A DNA stretch of 64,000 nucleotides from Luteimicrobium xylanilyticum (lineage in GTDB: Bacteria > Actinomycetota > Actinomycetes > Actinomycetales > Cellulomonadaceae): assembly GCF_009429125.1 (NCBI RefSeq), contig NZ_CP045529.1, forward strand, positions 2,046,001 to 2,110,000. The letters are read 5' to 3'. The position numbers were made by a program, and so were the translations under genes. The notes under the pieces are model-generated. The model ran no database searches, was not told the DNA's origin, and saw only the letters and a list, made by a program, of their open reading frames with translations. Position 1 is the first letter of the stretch; each line of letters opens with the position of its first letter. Shown here piece by piece: positions 42,359 to 52,490 of the stretch.

Positions 42359-42826
42359 TCATGCGGTGACGAGCTCGCCTGCCCGCTCCCCTGCGCGACG
42401 CTCGGCGTCGAGGGCGGTCTGGAGGATGATAACCGCCGCTACCTGGTCGACCACGGACCTCTGCTTGCGGCCCGGACGACCCGCCTGCTGCATCGAGCGG
42501 TGCGCGCTCACGGACGACATGCGCTCGTCCACGAGATGGACGGGCACGGGGTCGATCGCTCGCGCGACCACCCCAGCGTACGCGCGGGCGGCCTGTGCGG
42601 AAGCACCCTCGGCACCCGAGAGGTGGCGTGGCAGCCCGACGTACACGACACGTGCACCCCGTTCGACCACCTCGTCCACGATGCGCCGGACGTCGGCTGC
42701 GGCGGCCGTGTCGCGACGCAGCGTCTCCACCGGGGTGGCGACGAGGCCGTCCGGGTCGCTCGCAGCGAGCCCGACCCGGACGGTCCCCACGTCGATCGCG
42801 AGGCGTGGCCCTCGTTCGAGAGTCAC
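42359..42826 (-). CDS. ruvX: RuvX/YqgF-type Holliday-junction resolvase-like nuclease
   Basis: The 155-residue RNase H-fold protein has the first catalytic Asp (Asp12) in LAIDVGTVRVGLA, the VYVGLPRHLSG strand, the HLVDERMSS motif with the catalytic Glu, and the late Asp in DQVAAVIILQ. Family roles are Holliday junction resolution and rRNA processing. The GTG overlaps the alaS stop (GTGA). This alaS-ruvX-mltG-aroE order is conserved in actinobacteria. Confidence 0.92.
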   Translation of the reverse strand: MTLERGPRLAIDVGTVRVGLAASDPDGLVATPVETLRRDTAAAADVRRIVDEVVERGARVVYVGLPRHLSGAEGASAQAARAYAGVVARAIDPVPVHLVDERMSSVSAHRSMQQAGRPGRKQRSVVDQVAAVIILQTALDAERRAGERAGELVTA

Positions 42827-45543
42827 GACGCCTGCGCGGCCACCGCGTCACGGACGGCGTCGAGCGCCGCGGGCACGGCCGCTGCGTCCTGGCCGCCTCC
42901 CTGGGCGACGTCGTCCTTGCCGCCACCGCCGCCGCCGAGGACGCCCGAGGCAGCCTTGACGAGGGCGCCGGCTCGGACGCCGGCCTGGCGGGCCGAGCCG
43001 TTCGTCGCGGCCACGACGAGCGGGCGGCCCTTCGCGACGCCCGCGACGGCGACGACGGCCGGGTCGGCCTCGCCGAGGCGCGACCGGACGTCGAGCGCGA
43101 GCGCGCGCAGGTCGTCGGCCGACGCCACGTCGCCGGCGTCGTGCGTCACGACGCGGACGGACCCGACCTGGCCGGTCTGTGCGGCGAGCGGACCCGCCTG
43201 GGCGAGCAGCTGGCCCTGACGGACGCCCGCCAGCTCCTTCTCCGCGTCGCGCAGACGCGACATCAAGGACGACACCCGGTCGGTGAGCTCCTCGGGCCGA
43301 GCCCCGACGAGCTGGGTGAGCTGCCCGACGAGCGCGTGCTCCTTGGCCTGGAAGCCGTACGCACCGTCGCCGACGAGCGCCTCGACACGCCGCACGCCCG
43401 ACCCGACGGAGGACTCCCCGAGCAGCGTGACGCGGCCGATCTCGCCGGACTGCTTGACGTGCGTCCCGGCGCACAGCTCGCGTGACCAGTCGCCTCCGAT
43501 CGACACGACCCGGACCCGGTCGCCGTACTTCTCCCCGAACAGCGCCATGGCGCCGAGCGACTTGGCCTCGGCGATCGGCATGACCTGGTCGGTCACGTCG
43601 AGGTTGTCGACGAGCAGGGTGTTGACCCGCTCCTCGATCTCGCCGAGCGCACTCTGCGGGACGGCCGACGCCGACCGGAAGTCGAAGCGCACGCGGTTCG
43701 GCGAGTTCTCCGACCCGGCCTGGGTGCGGTCCGGGCCGACCGCCTCGTGCAGCGCCTTGTGGATCATGTGCGTGGCGCTGTGGGCCTTGCTGATCGCCTT
43801 GCGGCGGGCGAGGTCGATGGTCCCGGTCCCCCGGTCGCCGAGCGCGACGGTCCCCTCGACGAGACGCCCCCGGTGCACCGAGAGGCCCTTGAGGGGGCGC
43901 TGCACGTCGTCGACCTCGATGGTCGCGCCGCTGTCGAGCACGATCGTGCCGTGGTCGGCGAGCTGCCCGCCGGCCTCGGCGTAGAACGGGGTCCGGTCGA
44001 GCACGACCTCGACGTCGGCCGGGGCGGTCGCGGCGGGCGCCGGCACGCCGTCGACGAGGAGGCCGGCGACCCCCACCTCCGCCTTGGTGTCGGTGTAGCC
44101 GAGGAACTCGACGGGAGCGGTGAGCTCCTTCTCGACGGACTCGTAGGCACGCAGGTCCGCGTGGCCGGTCTTCTTGGCGAGCGCGTCGGCGCGCGCGCGG
44201 CGCTTCTGCTCGGCCATCAGGTCGCGGAACGCCTTCTCGTCGACCTCGACGCCCTGCTCGGCGGCCATCTCGAGGGTGAGGTCGATGGGGAAGCCGTAGG
44301 TGTCGTGGAGCGCGAAGGCCTCGTCGCCGCCCAGGACCGGCGTCGTCCCGGCCGCTGTCCCGTTCTTCACGCGGGCGACCGCCGTGTCGAGGATGGTCGT
44401 GCCCTGCGCGAGCGTGCGGCGGAACGACTCCTCCTCCGCGTAGACGACCTCGCTGATGCGCGCGAAGTCGTCCTCGAGGTACGTGTAGGACGCCTTCATC
44501 GCGTCCTTGGACACCGGCAGCAGCTCGACGAGCGCCGGCTCGTCGTAGCCGAGCAGCCGGACCGAGCGCACGGCCCGCCGGATCAGCCGACGCAGCACGT
44601 AGCCACGGCCCTCGTTCGACGGCCGGACGCCGTCGCCGACGAGCATGAGGGCCGAACGCACGTGATCCGCCACGACACGCATGCGGACGTCGTCCTCGTC
44701 GGAGGTGCCGTCGGCGTACCGCTTTCCGGTGAGCGACTGCAGGCGCTCGATGACCGGGAAGACCTCGTCGATCTCGTAGAGGTTGTTCTTGCCCTGGAGC
44801 AGGTACGCGAGCCGCTCCACGCCCAGCCCGGTGTCGATGCTCTTCTGGTCGAGCTCACCGAGCAGCGGGTAGTCCTTGCCCTGTCCCTCGCCGCGCAGGT
44901 ACTGGTCGAAGACGAGGTTCCAGATCTCGATGTAGCGGTCCTCGCTGGCCGCGTCCTCGGGCCACACCGGGTGCTGCCCGCCGGTCGCGTCGGGTCCGAA
45001 CTGCGCGCCGCGGTCGTAGAACCACTCGCAGCAGGGACCGGCCGGCCCCGGCTGGCCGGTGTCCCAGAAGATCTCCTTGCGGGGCAGCCGGACGATCCGG
45101 TCGACCGGCAGACCGACCTGCTCGGTCAGGACGCGGTACGACTCGTCGTCCTCCTCCCACACCGTGGCCCACAGCCGGTCGGCCTCGAGGCCGTACCCGC
45201 CCTCGGACTGCTCGGACGTGAGCAGCTCCCAGGCGTAGGTGATGGCACCTTCCTTGAAGTAGTCGCCGAACGAGAAGTTCCCCGCCATCTGGAAGAACGT
45301 CCCGTGCCGGGTCGTCCGGCCGACGTTCTCGATGTCGTTGGTGCGGATGCACTTCTGCACGCTCGCGGCACGCTTGTACGGCGCCTCCTGCGAGCCGAGG
45401 ATGTACGGGATGAACGGGACCATGCCCGCGATCGTGAAGAGGATCGAGGGGTCGGGCGACACCAGGGACACGCTGGGGACGAGCGTGTGCCCCTTCGACT
45501 CGAAGTAGTCGAGCCAGCGCTGACGGATCTCGGCGGTACGCAT
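42823..45543 (-). CDS. alaS: Alanyl-tRNA synthetase
   Basis: The 906-residue protein charges tRNA-Ala and edits Ser/Gly mischarging. Class II motifs are seen in the N-terminal catalytic domain (RTNDIENVGRTTRHGTFFQM, then GDYFKEGAI). The editing domain carries the zinc-binding HSATH and CAGTH motifs. A C-terminal DHHA1 domain follows (GGGGGKDDVAQGGG). The ATG at 45543 yields MRTAEIRQRW, the canonical start. It overlaps ruvX by GTGA and follows two small membrane-protein genes. Confidence 0.97.
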   Translation of the reverse strand: MRTAEIRQRWLDYFESKGHTLVPSVSLVSPDPSILFTIAGMVPFIPYILGSQEAPYKRAASVQKCIRTNDIENVGRTTRHGTFFQMAGNFSFGDYFKEGAITYAWELLTSEQSEGGYGLEADRLWATVWEEDDESYRVLTEQVGLPVDRIVRLPRKEIFWDTGQPGPAGPCCEWFYDRGAQFGPDATGGQHPVWPEDAASEDRYIEIWNLVFDQYLRGEGQGKDYPLLGELDQKSIDTGLGVERLAYLLQGKNNLYEIDEVFPVIERLQSLTGKRYADGTSDEDDVRMRVVADHVRSALMLVGDGVRPSNEGRGYVLRRLIRRAVRSVRLLGYDEPALVELLPVSKDAMKASYTYLEDDFARISEVVYAEEESFRRTLAQGTTILDTAVARVKNGTAAGTTPVLGGDEAFALHDTYGFPIDLTLEMAAEQGVEVDEKAFRDLMAEQKRRARADALAKKTGHADLRAYESVEKELTAPVEFLGYTDTKAEVGVAGLLVDGVPAPAATAPADVEVVLDRTPFYAEAGGQLADHGTIVLDSGATIEVDDVQRPLKGLSVHRGRLVEGTVALGDRGTGTIDLARRKAISKAHSATHMIHKALHEAVGPDRTQAGSENSPNRVRFDFRSASAVPQSALGEIEERVNTLLVDNLDVTDQVMPIAEAKSLGAMALFGEKYGDRVRVVSIGGDWSRELCAGTHVKQSGEIGRVTLLGESSVGSGVRRVEALVGDGAYGFQAKEHALVGQLTQLVGARPEELTDRVSSLMSRLRDAEKELAGVRQGQLLAQAGPLAAQTGQVGSVRVVTHDAGDVASADDLRALALDVRSRLGEADPAVVAVAGVAKGRPLVVAATNGSARQAGVRAGALVKAASGVLGGGGGGKDDVAQGGGQDAAAVPAALDAVRDAVAAQAS

Positions 45544-45615
45544 GGGGTCCTTCGGTTCGGGCGGCCCGCCGCGGCGGGCGGTCGTCATGGTGTCGTGCAG
45601 GCGGAGGGGTCCGCG

Positions 45616-45978
45616 TCAGAAGAACGCGTAACCCACGTCGGGATCATCCTCGTCGCGCGGGACGCCGCGCGGGTCCGCAGCGCTCGCGTCACCCGGGCGA
45701 CGACCTTCGGCGCGGGCCCGCCGGACGTCGTCGGGAGCGGGCTGACCCTCCGCGAGGAGCGCTGCCTCGAGCTCGGCCTCGCGCGCGTCGCGCGCCGTGC
45801 GGAACTCCTCGCCGAACGTCCGGACGAACGTCACGGCGCGCCCCCCGGCGGCGTTGGCGCGGTCGGTCGCCTGGTCGACGAGCGACGCGGGCGCGTAGCG
45901 GGCGACGATCTTGCGGCCCTGGCGGACCACGACGACGGTCACCGCGACGCCGACACCGATCCAGAACAGGCGCCTCAC
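45616..45978 (-). CDS. Small single-pass membrane protein between DUF948 and alaS
   Basis: The 120-residue protein has one N-terminal membrane segment (about 3-19) followed by a charged helical region with FVRTFGEEFRTARDAREAELEAALL and an acidic, Pro-rich tail. I recognise it as the uncharacterised protein that commonly sits between a DUF948 protein and alaS in actinobacteria, but no function is known to me. The GTG overlaps the DUF948 gene stop (GTGA), so the two are coupled. Confidence 0.78.
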   Translation of the reverse strand: MRRLFWIGVGVAVTVVVVRQGRKIVARYAPASLVDQATDRANAAGGRAVTFVRTFGEEFRTARDAREAELEAALLAEGQPAPDDVRRARAEGRRPGDASAADPRGVPRDEDDPDVGYAFF

Positions 45979-46346
45979 GCGGCACCACCCGAGCCGCGGC
46001 CCGACGCGCGGGCGAACGCCTTGCGGACTCCGTAGCTGAACGCGGCGACCTTGACGAGCGGGCGGCCGATCGTCGCGGCGTACAGACCGGTGAGCGCGGA
46101 CACGTTCTCGCTGACCTGCGCCGCGGACGTCGTGATGACGTCGACCTTGGCGAGCTGGCCGTTGGTCGAGGCGACCGTCGTGGCGGCCTCGTCGAGGATC
46201 GGGACCGAGTGCTCGGTGATCTGCCGCACGGACTCGCGCGTCTCGTCGAGCACACGTCCCAGCTTGAGCAGCGGTACGGCGAGGAACCCGACCAGCAGGA
46301 CGAACGCGATCGCCGCGATCAGTCCCGCCACGTCACCGACGCTCAT
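45975..46346 (-). CDS. DUF948 family membrane protein
   Basis: The 123-residue protein starts MSVGDVAGLIAAIAFVLLVGFLAVPLLKL, a single N-terminal membrane anchor typical of DUF948. A coiled-coil-prone segment (about 30-85) and a short amphipathic region follow. Function is unknown, though the family resembles structural or cell-envelope accessory proteins. The ATG at 46346 is chosen because the upstream codons lack similarity. Coupled downstream to the small membrane protein and then alaS. Confidence 0.82.
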   Translation of the reverse strand: MSVGDVAGLIAAIAFVLLVGFLAVPLLKLGRVLDETRESVRQITEHSVPILDEAATTVASTNGQLAKVDVITTSAAQVSENVSALTGLYAATIGRPLVKVAAFSYGVRKAFARASGRGSGGAA

Positions 46347-46485
46347 GTGCTCCCTCATCTCTGTCCGGGTAGACGACCCGTGCGGGCCGCGACGCCACCT
46401 TACCGAGGTGGCCGGGCTCGTGCGGCGCCCGGTCGGCCGGGGCCGCGCGTCGTGCACGCGCAGCCGCGGACCGGGCCCGGACACA

Positions 46486-46527
46486 CGGACGCCCCGCTCG
46501 CACCTGAGCGGGCAAGCGGGGCGTCCG
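46486..46527 (-). terminator. Terminator hairpin after rpsD
   Basis: CGGACGCCCCGCT (46486-46498) and AGCGGGGCGTCCG (46515-46527) are perfect 13-bp arms around a 16-base loop. It begins 17 bp beyond the rpsD stop in the direction of transcription. No T-run follows, which is common in this G+C range. Confidence 0.75.
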
Positions 46528-46544
46528 ACGTGCGGCGGGCTGGG

Positions 46545-47171
46545 TCAGCGCGCGTAGTACTCGACGACGAGCTGGACCTCGCAGGTCACGGGGACCTCGG
46601 CGCGCTTCGGGCGGCGGGTCAGCTGCGCGGAGAGCTTCTCGAGCTGGACCTCGAGGTAGCCCGGGACGGCCGGGAGCACGTCGCGGTGCGCGCCCGCGGC
46701 GGCGACCTGGAACGGCGTGGTGGCCTGGCTCTTCGGCTTGACCTGGATGGTCTGGCCCGGCTTCACGCGGAACGAGGGACGGTCGACGATCTTGCCGTCC
46801 ACGAGGATGTGGCGGTGCACGACGGCCTGGCGCGCCTGCAGGATGGTGCGGGCGAAGCCGGAGCGCAGCACGAGGGCGTCGAGACGCGTCTCGAGGTTCT
46901 CGACGAGCGCCTCACCGGTCAGGCCCTTGTCCTTGCGGGCCTCCTCGTAAGCGCGAGCGAGCTGCTTCTCGCGGAGCGCGTACTGGGCGCGCAGACGCTG
47001 CTTCTCGCGCAGCCGGACGGCGTAGTCGGACTCGGTGCGGCGGCGGGCGCGGCCGTGCTCGCCGGGCGGGTAGGGGCGCTTCTCGAAGTGCTTGACGGCC
47101 TTCGGGGTCAGGGCGATGCCGAGCGCACGGCTCAGACGCACCTGACGGCGCGAGCGGGTCACAGAGGACAC
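46545..47171 (-). CDS. rpsD: 30S ribosomal protein S4 (zinc-free type)
   Basis: S4 nucleates 30S assembly. The 208-residue protein has the FEKRPYPPGEHG and RRRTESDYAVRLREKQ N-terminal region and an S4 RNA-binding domain with RLDALVLRSGFA and QAVVHRHILVDG. It lacks the cysteines of the zinc-binding form; only one Cys, near the C-terminus, is present. The gene stands alone near alaS and rarA rather than in the rpsM-rpsK-rpoA cluster, as in several actinobacteria. The GTG at 47171 is chosen for the usual N-terminus. A terminator follows and a structured leader precedes it. Confidence 0.95.
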   Translation of the reverse strand: MSSVTRSRRQVRLSRALGIALTPKAVKHFEKRPYPPGEHGRARRRTESDYAVRLREKQRLRAQYALREKQLARAYEEARKDKGLTGEALVENLETRLDALVLRSGFARTILQARQAVVHRHILVDGKIVDRPSFRVKPGQTIQVKPKSQATTPFQVAAAGAHRDVLPAVPGYLEVQLEKLSAQLTRRPKRAEVPVTCEVQLVVEYYAR

Positions 47172-47249
47172 GGTTGTTCCTTCTCTTCCTGTCGTGTTCT
47201 GACGTCGCACCGGGCGGTCGGAAGACCGGCGGCGCTGGACCAGCCGACG

Positions 47250-47327
47250 AGCCCCGCTCTGTCGAGACGAGCGGGCTACGGGGCCGAGGTCCCAGGGGTC
47301 GCCCGAACGGGCAACCCGTCAATGCTA
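47250..47327 (-). promoter_or_regulatory. rpsD promoter and structured 5' leader
   Basis: A TAGCAT -10-like hexamer lies at 47327-47322 on the minus strand. Downstream of it two hairpins can form. One is a 10-bp stem with one G-U pair at 47317-47296 (GGGTTGCCCG with CGGGCGACCC). The other lies at 47277-47250 (AGCCCGCTC with GAGCGGGGCT, one bulge). Some 80 nt remain before the GTG. The first hairpin may be the initially transcribed sequence. S4 autoregulation is possible but not shown by sequence. Confidence 0.4.
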
Positions 47328-47389
47328 CCGCACGCGGCACCACGTCACGGAACGCGCCGGGCGGTCCGGGGCGGGCCGGAACGCCCCGG

Positions 47390-48772
47390 TCAGTCGCCGT
47401 CGAGGATCTGACGGATGCGAGCGAGGCGATCCTGCACCTGGCGCTCGTACCCGCGGTCGTTCGGCTCGTAGTAGCGGCGCCCGACGAGCTCGTCGGGCAG
47501 GTACTGCTGCGCGGCGATCGCGTGCGGCGCGTCGTGCGCGTACCGGTACCCCTCGCCGTGGCCGATCTTCTCGGCGCCCGCGTAGTGCGCGTCGCGCAGG
47601 TGCGACGGCACCGTGCCCACGCGTCCCGCGCGGATGTCGGCGAGGGCCGCGTCGACCCCGAGGTAGGCGGCGTTCGACTTCGGGGCGGTCGCTAGGTGCA
47701 CGACCGCCTCGGCCAGCACGATCCGCCCCTCGGGCATCCCGATGAGCGCGACCGCCTGAGCCGCGGCGACAGCCGTCTGGAGCGCCGACGGGTCGGCCAT
47801 GCCCACGTCCTCCGCGGCGGAGATGACGAGGCGCCGCGCGATGAAGCGCGGGTCCTCCCCCGCCGCCACCATGCGCGCGAGGTAGTGCAGCGCGGCGTCG
47901 ACGTCGGACCCGCGGATCGACTTGATGAACGCGGACACGACGTCGTAGTGCTGGTCGCCGTCGCGGTCGTAGCGCACCGCCGCGACGTCGACGGCGCGCT
48001 CGATGGTCTCGAGGTCGACGCCCGGCGTCCCGGTGCCCGGGCCCGTCTCCGACAGCGCCGCACCGGCCGCGGCCTCGAGGATCGTCAGCGCCTTGCGCGC
48101 GTCGCCGCCGGCCAGGCGCAGCAGGTGGTCCTCCGCGTCCTCCTCGAGCACCACCGAGCCGGCCAAGCCGCGCTCGTCGTCGAGCGCCCGTCGCACGACC
48201 GCCCGGACGTCGTCCCCGGTGAGCGGCTCGAGCGTGAGCAGGAGCGAGCGCGACAGGAGCGGCGCGTTGACGGAGAAGCTCGGGTTCTCCGTGGTCGCGG
48301 CGACGAGCGTCACCCAGCGGTTCTCGACGCTCGGCAGGAGCGCGTCCTGCTGGGTCTTGGAGAACCGGTGCACCTCGTCGACGAACAGCACGGTCTCCTG
48401 GCCGCCGTTCACGAGCCGGCGGCGTGCGTCGTCGATCACGGCGCGCACGTCCTTGACCCCCGCCGTCACCGCGGACAGCTCCACGAAGCGGCGTCCCGAG
48501 GACCGCGCGACCAGGTACGCGAGCGTCGTCTTGCCCGTGCCCGGCGGGCCCCACAGGATCACCGACGACGGCGCGGCGCGCCCCGCGTCCCCCGCGGCGT
48601 CGTCCACGAGCCGGCGCAGCGGCGAGCCCGGACGCAGGAGATGGGCCTGGCCGACGACCTCGTCGAGCGTCCGCGGACGCATCCGGACGGCGAGGGGCGC
48701 GGACGCGGGGACCTCGGGCAGGCCCGTGGGGCCGGTCGAGGCGGCGTCGAACAGGTCCCCGAGCACGTCCAT
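47390..48772 (-). CDS. rarA: Replication-associated recombination protein RarA (MgsA)
   Basis: The 460-residue AAA+ ATPase acts at stalled replication forks. It has the Walker [16 protein letters not shown], Walker [20 protein letters not shown] and sensor [13 protein letters not shown], followed by the RarA tetramerisation domain with [20 protein letters not shown] and the C-terminal YRYAHD. The ATG at 48772 follows TACCCT by seven bases, so it may be leaderless. It is divergent from the MMPL gene (94 bp between starts). Confidence 0.94.
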   Translation of the reverse strand: MDVLGDLFDAASTGPTGLPEVPASAPLAVRMRPRTLDEVVGQAHLLRPGSPLRRLVDDAAGDAGRAAPSSVILWGPPGTGKTTLAYLVARSSGRRFVELSAVTAGVKDVRAVIDDARRRLVNGGQETVLFVDEVHRFSKTQQDALLPSVENRWVTLVAATTENPSFSVNAPLLSRSLLLTLEPLTGDDVRAVVRRALDDERGLAGSVVLEEDAEDHLLRLAGGDARKALTILEAAAGAALSETGPGTGTPGVDLETIERAVDVAAVRYDRDGDQHYDVVSAFIKSIRGSDVDAALHYLARMVAAGEDPRFIARRLVISAAEDVGMADPSALQTAVAAAQAVALIGMPEGRIVLAEAVVHLATAPKSNAAYLGVDAALADIRAGRVGTVPSHLRDAHYAGAEKIGHGEGYRYAHDAPHAIAAQQYLPDELVGRRYYEPNDRGYERQVQDRLARIRQILDGD

Positions 48773-48866
48773 GACACCGAGGGTACGCAGCGCGACCCAC
48801 AGAGCGGGCACGCGCGCGGGCCCCGCGAGCGTGACGCACCCGCGCACGGGATGGAATGCTGACCCC

Positions 48867-51122
48867 GTGTTCGCCAGCCTCGGTCGCGCCGTCGCGCGGC
48901 ACCCGCTCCGCGCCGTCGCCGCCTGGGTGCTCGTCGCCGCGGTCTCCTACCTGGTCGCCGTCGCCGGTATCGGCTCCGACGGAGGACTGTTCGACCGCGT
49001 GACGTCGGGAGAGCCACAGGTCAGCGGCTCGGAGAGCGCCACCGGGCTGGCGCTCATCAACTCCTCCAGCGAGCAGGCCGTCAGCATCACCGTGATCGTC
49101 GACCACGCGCCGCCCACCACCAAGGGCCTCGCGACCGCGCTCGGACCGCTGCACGAGGACCTGACCGGCACGGACGGCGTCGACACGGTCATCGACCCGT
49201 TCGTCCTGCCCGACGGCCCGAAGTCCGACGCCGCGAAGCCGTTGATCGCCCAGGACGGGCACGGGTTCATCGTGGTCGTCGACCTCAAGGCGTCGCTCAG
49301 CGACACCCAGACGAAGGCCGCCGAGGACGCCGTCGTCGACCGGCTGCGGGAGATCCCCTCGGACGTCGGCTCCGTCGCACCGGACGCCACGGTGCGCGTC
49401 TCGAGCGACGACCTCGTCGTGCACGCGATCACCGAACAGCTCGAGAAGGATCTGCGCACGGGTGAGGCGATCGCGCTCCCCGTGGCGCTCGTGATCATGG
49501 TCCTGGTCTTCGGTGGGCTCCTCGCCGCGAGCATGCCGATCCTGGGCGCGCTCGCGTCGATCGGGTGTGGCTTCGGGGTCCTCTACCTGCTCACGTACGT
49601 GCTCGACGTCGACGCGACCGTGATCAACGTCGTGACCGTCCTCGGCATCGGCCTGTCCATCGACTACGGCCTGCTGGTCGTCTCGCGCTACCGCGAGGAG
49701 CTCGCGCGTGCCGATGCGCCCGACGACGGCACCACGCCCCGCCGACGACGGCGCGGCGGACGCGGGGGCAGCGCGCACGAGGCGCTCGTCGCCACCGTGT
49801 CGACCGCGGGGCGCACCGTCGCCTTCTCCGCGCTCACCGTGGCGATCTCCATCGCGACGCTCGCGATCTTCGAGCCCGAGCTCATGCGCGCGATCGGCGT
49901 CGCGGGCGTCGCGATCATCCTCCTCGCGCTCGCGACAGCGCTCACGCTCGTGCCCGCGCTGCTGCGGATGTCGGGGACCCGCCTGGCACGGCCCGGCGTC
50001 GTCGGCCGGATCCCCGGGCTCCGGGCGGTCCTCGCCCGCACGTCCGACGTGTCGGCGGACGAGGGCGTCTTCTCGCGCCTCGCGACCCGGGTCCAACGCC
50101 ACCCGCTCCTCGTGCTCGTGGGCTGCGTCGCCGTCCTCGCGGTGCTCGCGGCGCCCGCCGCGGGGCTGCAGCTCCGGAACTCCGGGATCGAGCTCCTCCC
50201 GTCCGACAGCGAGTCCCGCCAGTTCGTCGCCGAGCTCTCCGACCAGTACCCGGCCTCGCGCAGCCCCGAGCTGCGCGTCGTCGTGCAGGGCACCGAGCAG
50301 CAGGGCAAGGAGCTCGCCGGCAGGATCGCGGTCCTGGACGGCGTGCAGTCCGTCGACCCGCCCGCCCAGGGCGACGGCATCGAGGTCCTGGGGGTCCGGA
50401 CGAGCGACCACGACCCGGGCAGCACGGCCGTCGTCGACGTCGTCCACGAGATCCGCGACCTGCGCGACCGGGGCGTCACCACGACCTTCTACGTGACCGG
50501 GCAGGCCGCGGGGCAGGTCGACTTCACCTCCGCGCTCGCCGACCGGCTCTGGTGGGCGGTCGCGATCATCGCGCTCGCCACGTTCGTGCTCCTCGCCGTC
50601 ATGACCGGCTCCGTGGTGCTTCCGATCAAGGCCCTCCTGACGAACGCGCTCTCGATCTTCGCGTCGCTCGGAGTGCTGGTGTGGGTCTTCCAGGACGGGC
50701 ACCTGTCCGGCCTGCTCGACTTCACGAGCACCGGCGGCATCGAGGTGTACGTCGTCGCGCTGGTGCTGGCGTTCGCGTTCGGCCTGGCGATGGACTACGA
50801 GGTCTTCCTGCTGTCCCGGATCAAGGAGCTCCACGATGCCGGGGTCTCGCCGCGGGAGTCCGTCCGGCTGGGCCTGCAGCGCTCGGGCCGCATCATCACG
50901 AGCGCAGCAGCGATCATCATCGTGGTGTTCGCCGGCTTCGCGGCCGGGCGTCTGCTCGTGACCAAGGAGATCGGGTTCGCGCTCGCGGTGGCCGTCTTCA
51001 TCGATGCGACGCTCGTGCGGATGCTGCTCGTCCCCGCGACGATGACGCTGCTCGGTCGCGCCAACTGGTGGGGGCCGCGCTGGCTCACGAGGCTGTCGGC
51101 GCGCGGTGCCGTCCGGTCGTGA
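48867..51122 (+). CDS. MMPL/RND-family membrane transporter
   Basis: The 751-residue protein has about 12 membrane segments in two halves, each with a large outside loop after its first segment. The first half ends its membrane block with [20 protein letters not shown] and the second with [24 protein letters not shown], the paired MMPL signature with proton-relay Asp-Tyr residues. Family members export lipids or hydrophobic compounds. No lipid-synthesis genes adjoin it, so the cargo is unknown. The GTG lies six bases after AATGCT. It is divergent from rarA. Confidence 0.9.
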   Translation: MFASLGRAVARHPLRAVAAWVLVAAVSYLVAVAGIGSDGGLFDRVTSGEPQVSGSESATGLALINSSSEQAVSITVIVDHAPPTTKGLATALGPLHEDLTGTDGVDTVIDPFVLPDGPKSDAAKPLIAQDGHGFIVVVDLKASLSDTQTKAAEDAVVDRLREIPSDVGSVAPDATVRVSSDDLVVHAITEQLEKDLRTGEAIALPVALVIMVLVFGGLLAASMPILGALASIGCGFGVLYLLTYVLDVDATVINVVTVLGIGLSIDYGLLVVSRYREELARADAPDDGTTPRRRRRGGRGGSAHEALVATVSTAGRTVAFSALTVAISIATLAIFEPELMRAIGVAGVAIILLALATALTLVPALLRMSGTRLARPGVVGRIPGLRAVLARTSDVSADEGVFSRLATRVQRHPLLVLVGCVAVLAVLAAPAAGLQLRNSGIELLPSDSESRQFVAELSDQYPASRSPELRVVVQGTEQQGKELAGRIAVLDGVQSVDPPAQGDGIEVLGVRTSDHDPGSTAVVDVVHEIRDLRDRGVTTTFYVTGQAAGQVDFTSALADRLWWAVAIIALATFVLLAVMTGSVVLPIKALLTNALSIFASLGVLVWVFQDGHLSGLLDFTSTGGIEVYVVALVLAFAFGLAMDYEVFLLSRIKELHDAGVSPRESVRLGLQRSGRIITSAAAIIIVVFAGFAAGRLLVTKEIGFALAVAVFIDATLVRMLLVPATMTLLGRANWWGPRWLTRLSARGAVRS

Positions 51123-51166
51123 CCGCGACGCTGTCCGTCGGGGCGTAGCGCGTTAGCGTGGCGGGC

Positions 51167-51673
51167 ATGAGCGAGCCGCAGCGCAGCGCCCCCGCCGACG
51201 ACGCCGTGCACCGCCCGCCGGAACGACCGACGGTCTTCGAGGCGTGCGGTGGCGCCGCGGCGATCCTCGCGCTCGCCCACGCGTGGCACGCGCGCTGCCT
51301 GGCCGACCCGGAGGCGGCGCACCCGTTCACACGGCGTCCCCTCCACCCCCGCCACTCGGAGCGCCTCGCCGCCTACTGGGGCGAGTCCCTCGGCGGCCCG
51401 CCCGCCTACACGTCCGCGCTCGGCACCGAGGCGGACATCGTCCGCACCCACTCGGGCAACGGTCCGCACACCTCGCTCGACGTCGCGGCCACGGCCTGTT
51501 TCGTCGCGGCCCTGGACGACGCCGGGATCCCCGGCGACCCGGCTCTCCGCGACACGTTGACGCGCTGGTTCGTGTGGTCGAACGACCTCGTGAACCATGG
51601 CTGGCCGACGCCCGCCGACGTTCCCCACGACCTCCGCCTCCCCCGTTGGGGGTGGGACGGTCCGATCAGCTGA
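51167..51673 (+). CDS. Truncated-hemoglobin-like (group II/III) globin
   Basis: The 168-residue protein has a globin-like helical pattern with FEACGGAAAILALAHAWHARCLADPEAAHPFTR near the start, then HSERLAAYWGESLGGPPAYT. The segment EADIVRTHSGNG probably supplies the proximal histidine, and WFVWSNDLVNHGW forms the last helix. This fits actinobacterial oxygen-binding or oxidoreductase globins. The family call is moderate. ATG at 51167 is seven bases after TAGCGT. The last eight bases overlap the convergent crotonase gene. Confidence 0.7.
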   Translation: MSEPQRSAPADDAVHRPPERPTVFEACGGAAAILALAHAWHARCLADPEAAHPFTRRPLHPRHSERLAAYWGESLGGPPAYTSALGTEADIVRTHSGNGPHTSLDVAATACFVAALDDAGIPGDPALRDTLTRWFVWSNDLVNHGWPTPADVPHDLRLPRWGWDGPIS

Positions 51674-52469
51674 GCCCGGCCAGGTCGCGCAGCCGCGCGG
51701 CCTGCGCGGTGCGCTCCGCCGCGAGCTGCTCGTCGGCCGTCCGCGTGGCCGCGTCGCGCAGGAGGCTGGTGACCGCGCGCACCGCACCGGCGGGCGGGGC
51801 GAGCAGGCTCGCCACCAGGTCGCCGACGGCGTCGTCGAGGGCGTCCGTGCCGACGACGGCGTTCGCGAGCCCGATCCGCTCGGCCTCGGCTGCGTCGACC
51901 CAGCGGCCGGTGGCAGCGATCTCGAGCGCGCGGGCCTTCCCGACGAGCTCGACCAGGGGCTTGGTGCCGCCGAGGTCGGGGACCAGGCCGAGCTGGACCT
52001 CGCGGAGGCTGAGCCGCGCGTCGTCGGCGAGGACGCGCAGGTCGCACGCGAGGGCGAGCTGGAACCCCGCGCCCACGGCGTGCCCCCGGACGACCGCGAC
52101 GGTCACGGCGTCGACCCGGTGCCACCAGGTGAAGGCTCGCTGGTACTCGGCGATGGCCGTGACGGTCCGGTCCTCGCCGGCGGCGACGAGATCCGCGAGG
52201 CTCGGCTCGCCCGGAATCCCGCCGGGGCTGAGCATCGCGCGGTCCAGACCGGCCGAGAACGACGCGCCGGCCCCCCGCAGGACGACGACCTGCACGTCGC
52301 GCGGGACCGCCTCCCCGACCGCCGCGAGAGCACGCCACGTCGCGGGCGTCTGGGCGTTGCGCGCCTCCGGACGGTCGAGCGTCACCGTGAGCACCGGTCC
52401 GTCGAGCGACGCGCGCACGCGACCTGCTTCCAGGAGCGCCGCATCGACCGAGGTGAAGGGGGTGGTCAC
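51666..52469 (-). CDS. Crotonase-family protein (enoyl-CoA hydratase/isomerase)
   Basis: The 267-residue protein has the crotonase fold with VTLDRPEARNAQTP, the oxyanion-forming FSAGLDRAML, and HAVGAGFQLALACDLRVLADDARLSLREVQLGLVP. At the position of the first hydratase glutamate (rat Glu144) it has Gln, while the second (Glu164) is kept in REVQLG. A full hydratase reaction is therefore doubtful, and isomerase or another CoA chemistry is possible. The GTG is six bases after TAGCGT. It stands alone between the globin-like gene and aspS. Confidence 0.82.
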   Translation of the reverse strand: MTTPFTSVDAALLEAGRVRASLDGPVLTVTLDRPEARNAQTPATWRALAAVGEAVPRDVQVVVLRGAGASFSAGLDRAMLSPGGIPGEPSLADLVAAGEDRTVTAIAEYQRAFTWWHRVDAVTVAVVRGHAVGAGFQLALACDLRVLADDARLSLREVQLGLVPDLGGTKPLVELVGKARALEIAATGRWVDAAEAERIGLANAVVGTDALDDAVGDLVASLLAPPAGAVRAVTSLLRDAATRTADEQLAAERTAQAARLRDLAGLS

Positions 52470-52490
52470 GCGGTCACGCTAGACGCCGCA

